A stretch of 64,000 nucleotides of DNA. Source: Candidatus Thalassolituus haligoni. GTDB taxonomy: Bacteria; Pseudomonadota; Gammaproteobacteria; Pseudomonadales; Oceanobacteraceae. Below are positions 63,497-64,000 of this stretch, piece after piece. The stretch is taken from contig NZ_CP139482.1 in assembly GCF_041222825.1 (NCBI RefSeq), positions 2,387,001 to 2,451,000 on the forward strand. Direction: 5' to 3'. The notes under the pieces are model-generated. The model was not told where the DNA came from. It searched no databases and saw nothing but the letters and a program-made list of their open reading frames with translations. Position numbers and translations under genes: made by a program. The number at the start of each line of letters is the position of its first letter. Position 1 is the first letter of the stretch.

Positions 63497-63973
63497 CTAA
63501 TCGTCGATTCCGAGCAGTTCCACTTCAAAAATCAACAAGCTACCCGGCTCAATTCGACCGGCCCGTTGTTTGCCGTAACCCAGCGCTGAAGGAATATAGA
63601 AGATGTTTTTCTGCCCGACGGTCATCAGCTGAACGCCTTCGGTCCAGCCCGCAATCACCTGATTCAGACGAAAGCTGATGGCTTCTCCACGTTCGACCGA
63701 GCTGTCGAATACTTTGCCATTTAACAGCGTGCCATGGTAATGAACCGTCACCTTGCTCGTGGCGACCGGGTGTTGCTCGCCATTGCCTGGCTTCAACACC
63801 TTGTATTGCAAACCCGATGCCGTCGTCACCACACCGTCTTCGGCACCGTTTTTAGTCAGAAACGCCGTCCCCAGAGTGATATTTTCAGCGGCACCTTTGC
63901 TGCCGACACCGGCACGACGCAAGGCATAACCCAACAAACCGGCGATCACGGCAACCAGAAGTATTTCCAGCAT
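63497..63973 (-). CDS. FKBP-type peptidyl-prolyl cis-trans isomerase
   Basis: The 158-residue protein begins with a hydrophobic segment (about residues 2-18) that anchors or exports it, then a linker and one FKBP domain (about 55-158). Active-site motifs are V-T-V-H-Y-H-G-T-L, G-K-V-F-D-S-S, V-I-A-G-W-T-E-G-V, Y-I-P-S-A-L-G-Y-G and L-I-F-E-V-E-L-L. It catalyses proline isomerisation during folding, probably in the periplasm or at the inner membrane. The short N-terminus lacks the dimerisation domain of FkpA. It precedes zapE on the same strand with a 136-bp gap that contains the heptamer repeat. Confidence 0.9.
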   Translation of the reverse strand: MLEILLVAVIAGLLGYALRRAGVGSKGAAENITLGTAFLTKNGAEDGVVTTASGLQYKVLKPGNGEQHPVATSKVTVHYHGTLLNGKVFDSSVERGEAISFRLNQVIAGWTEGVQLMTVGQKNIFYIPSALGYGKQRAGRIEPGSLLIFEVELLGIDD

Positions 63974-64000
63974 GTATTCTACCCAATCATGAATTCGGCC

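Overview
This window is a chromosomal segment from a heterotrophic, probably marine gammaproteobacterium with Oceanospirillales- or Cellvibrionales-like gene content (inferred from content only). It holds AcnB, AspRS, RimO, ZapE, PutA, outer-membrane phospholipase A and two complete TRAP uptake systems. Two features narrow the lifestyle. A nifF-like flavodoxin and a nifX gene each sit behind a NifA-type upstream activator sequence plus a sigma-54 promoter, which points to nitrogen fixation. A large secreted GH9 cellulase with cellulose-binding modules points to plant-polymer use. No rRNA, tRNA, CRISPR array, complete insertion sequence or prophage was recognised.

Layout. 1-3.3 kb: start of pdxB and divergent acnB. 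3.3-7.6 kb: two tandem copies of a gene pair, each a lipoprotein with PKD-like, FN3-like and Lcl/DUF1566 domains followed by a short secreted Lcl/DUF1566 protein. 7.8-15 kb: housekeeping genes (aspS, UDG-family protein, glyoxalase II-like and HIT proteins, FemAB-like/DUF482 protein, MarC, YqhA) and a MITE-like palindrome. 15.3-23.3 kb: a split C4-dicarboxylate TRAP locus (dctM, dctQ, dctD, dctB on the minus strand; dctP and a porin on the plus strand). Sigma-54 promoters lie before dctQ and dctP, but dctD, the expected activator, carries an in-frame stop codon. 23.6-27.6 kb: DUF2057 protein, DUF3524 glycosyltransferase, DUF4124 protein, rimO. 27.7-29.7 kb: nifF, a four-copy ~111-bp tandem repeat, nifX.

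29.7-38.2 kb: adenosine/adenine deaminase, a Cys-rich conserved protein, scoAB CoA transferase and two tandem large alpha/beta-hydrolase-like (DUF6351-type) proteins. 38.2-47.6 kb: putA, a divergent TakP-type TRAP operon and a Cache sensor kinase/LuxR regulator pair that probably controls it. Paired palindromes lie between putA and the TRAP genes. 47.9-51.3 kb: GH9 cellulase. 51.5-58 kb: helical periplasmic protein, FrsA-like hydrolase, pldA-like phospholipase, GcvA-type LysR regulator, YgjP-like metalloprotease, VUT-family transporter. 57.6-62.1 kb: a minus-strand cluster of AraC regulator, type III glutamine synthetase-like ligase, PhyH dioxygenase and class I glutamine amidotransferase. I read this cluster as a possible undescribed gamma-glutamylation pathway for an amine. 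62.3-64 kb: zapE and an FKBP isomerase.

The most notable signals are the NifA-controlled nif island split by repeats, the broken dctD beside intact sigma-54 promoters, the ligase/dioxygenase/amidotransferase cluster whose regulator is preceded by an 18-bp perfect hairpin, and the duplicated Lcl and DUF6351 gene sets.
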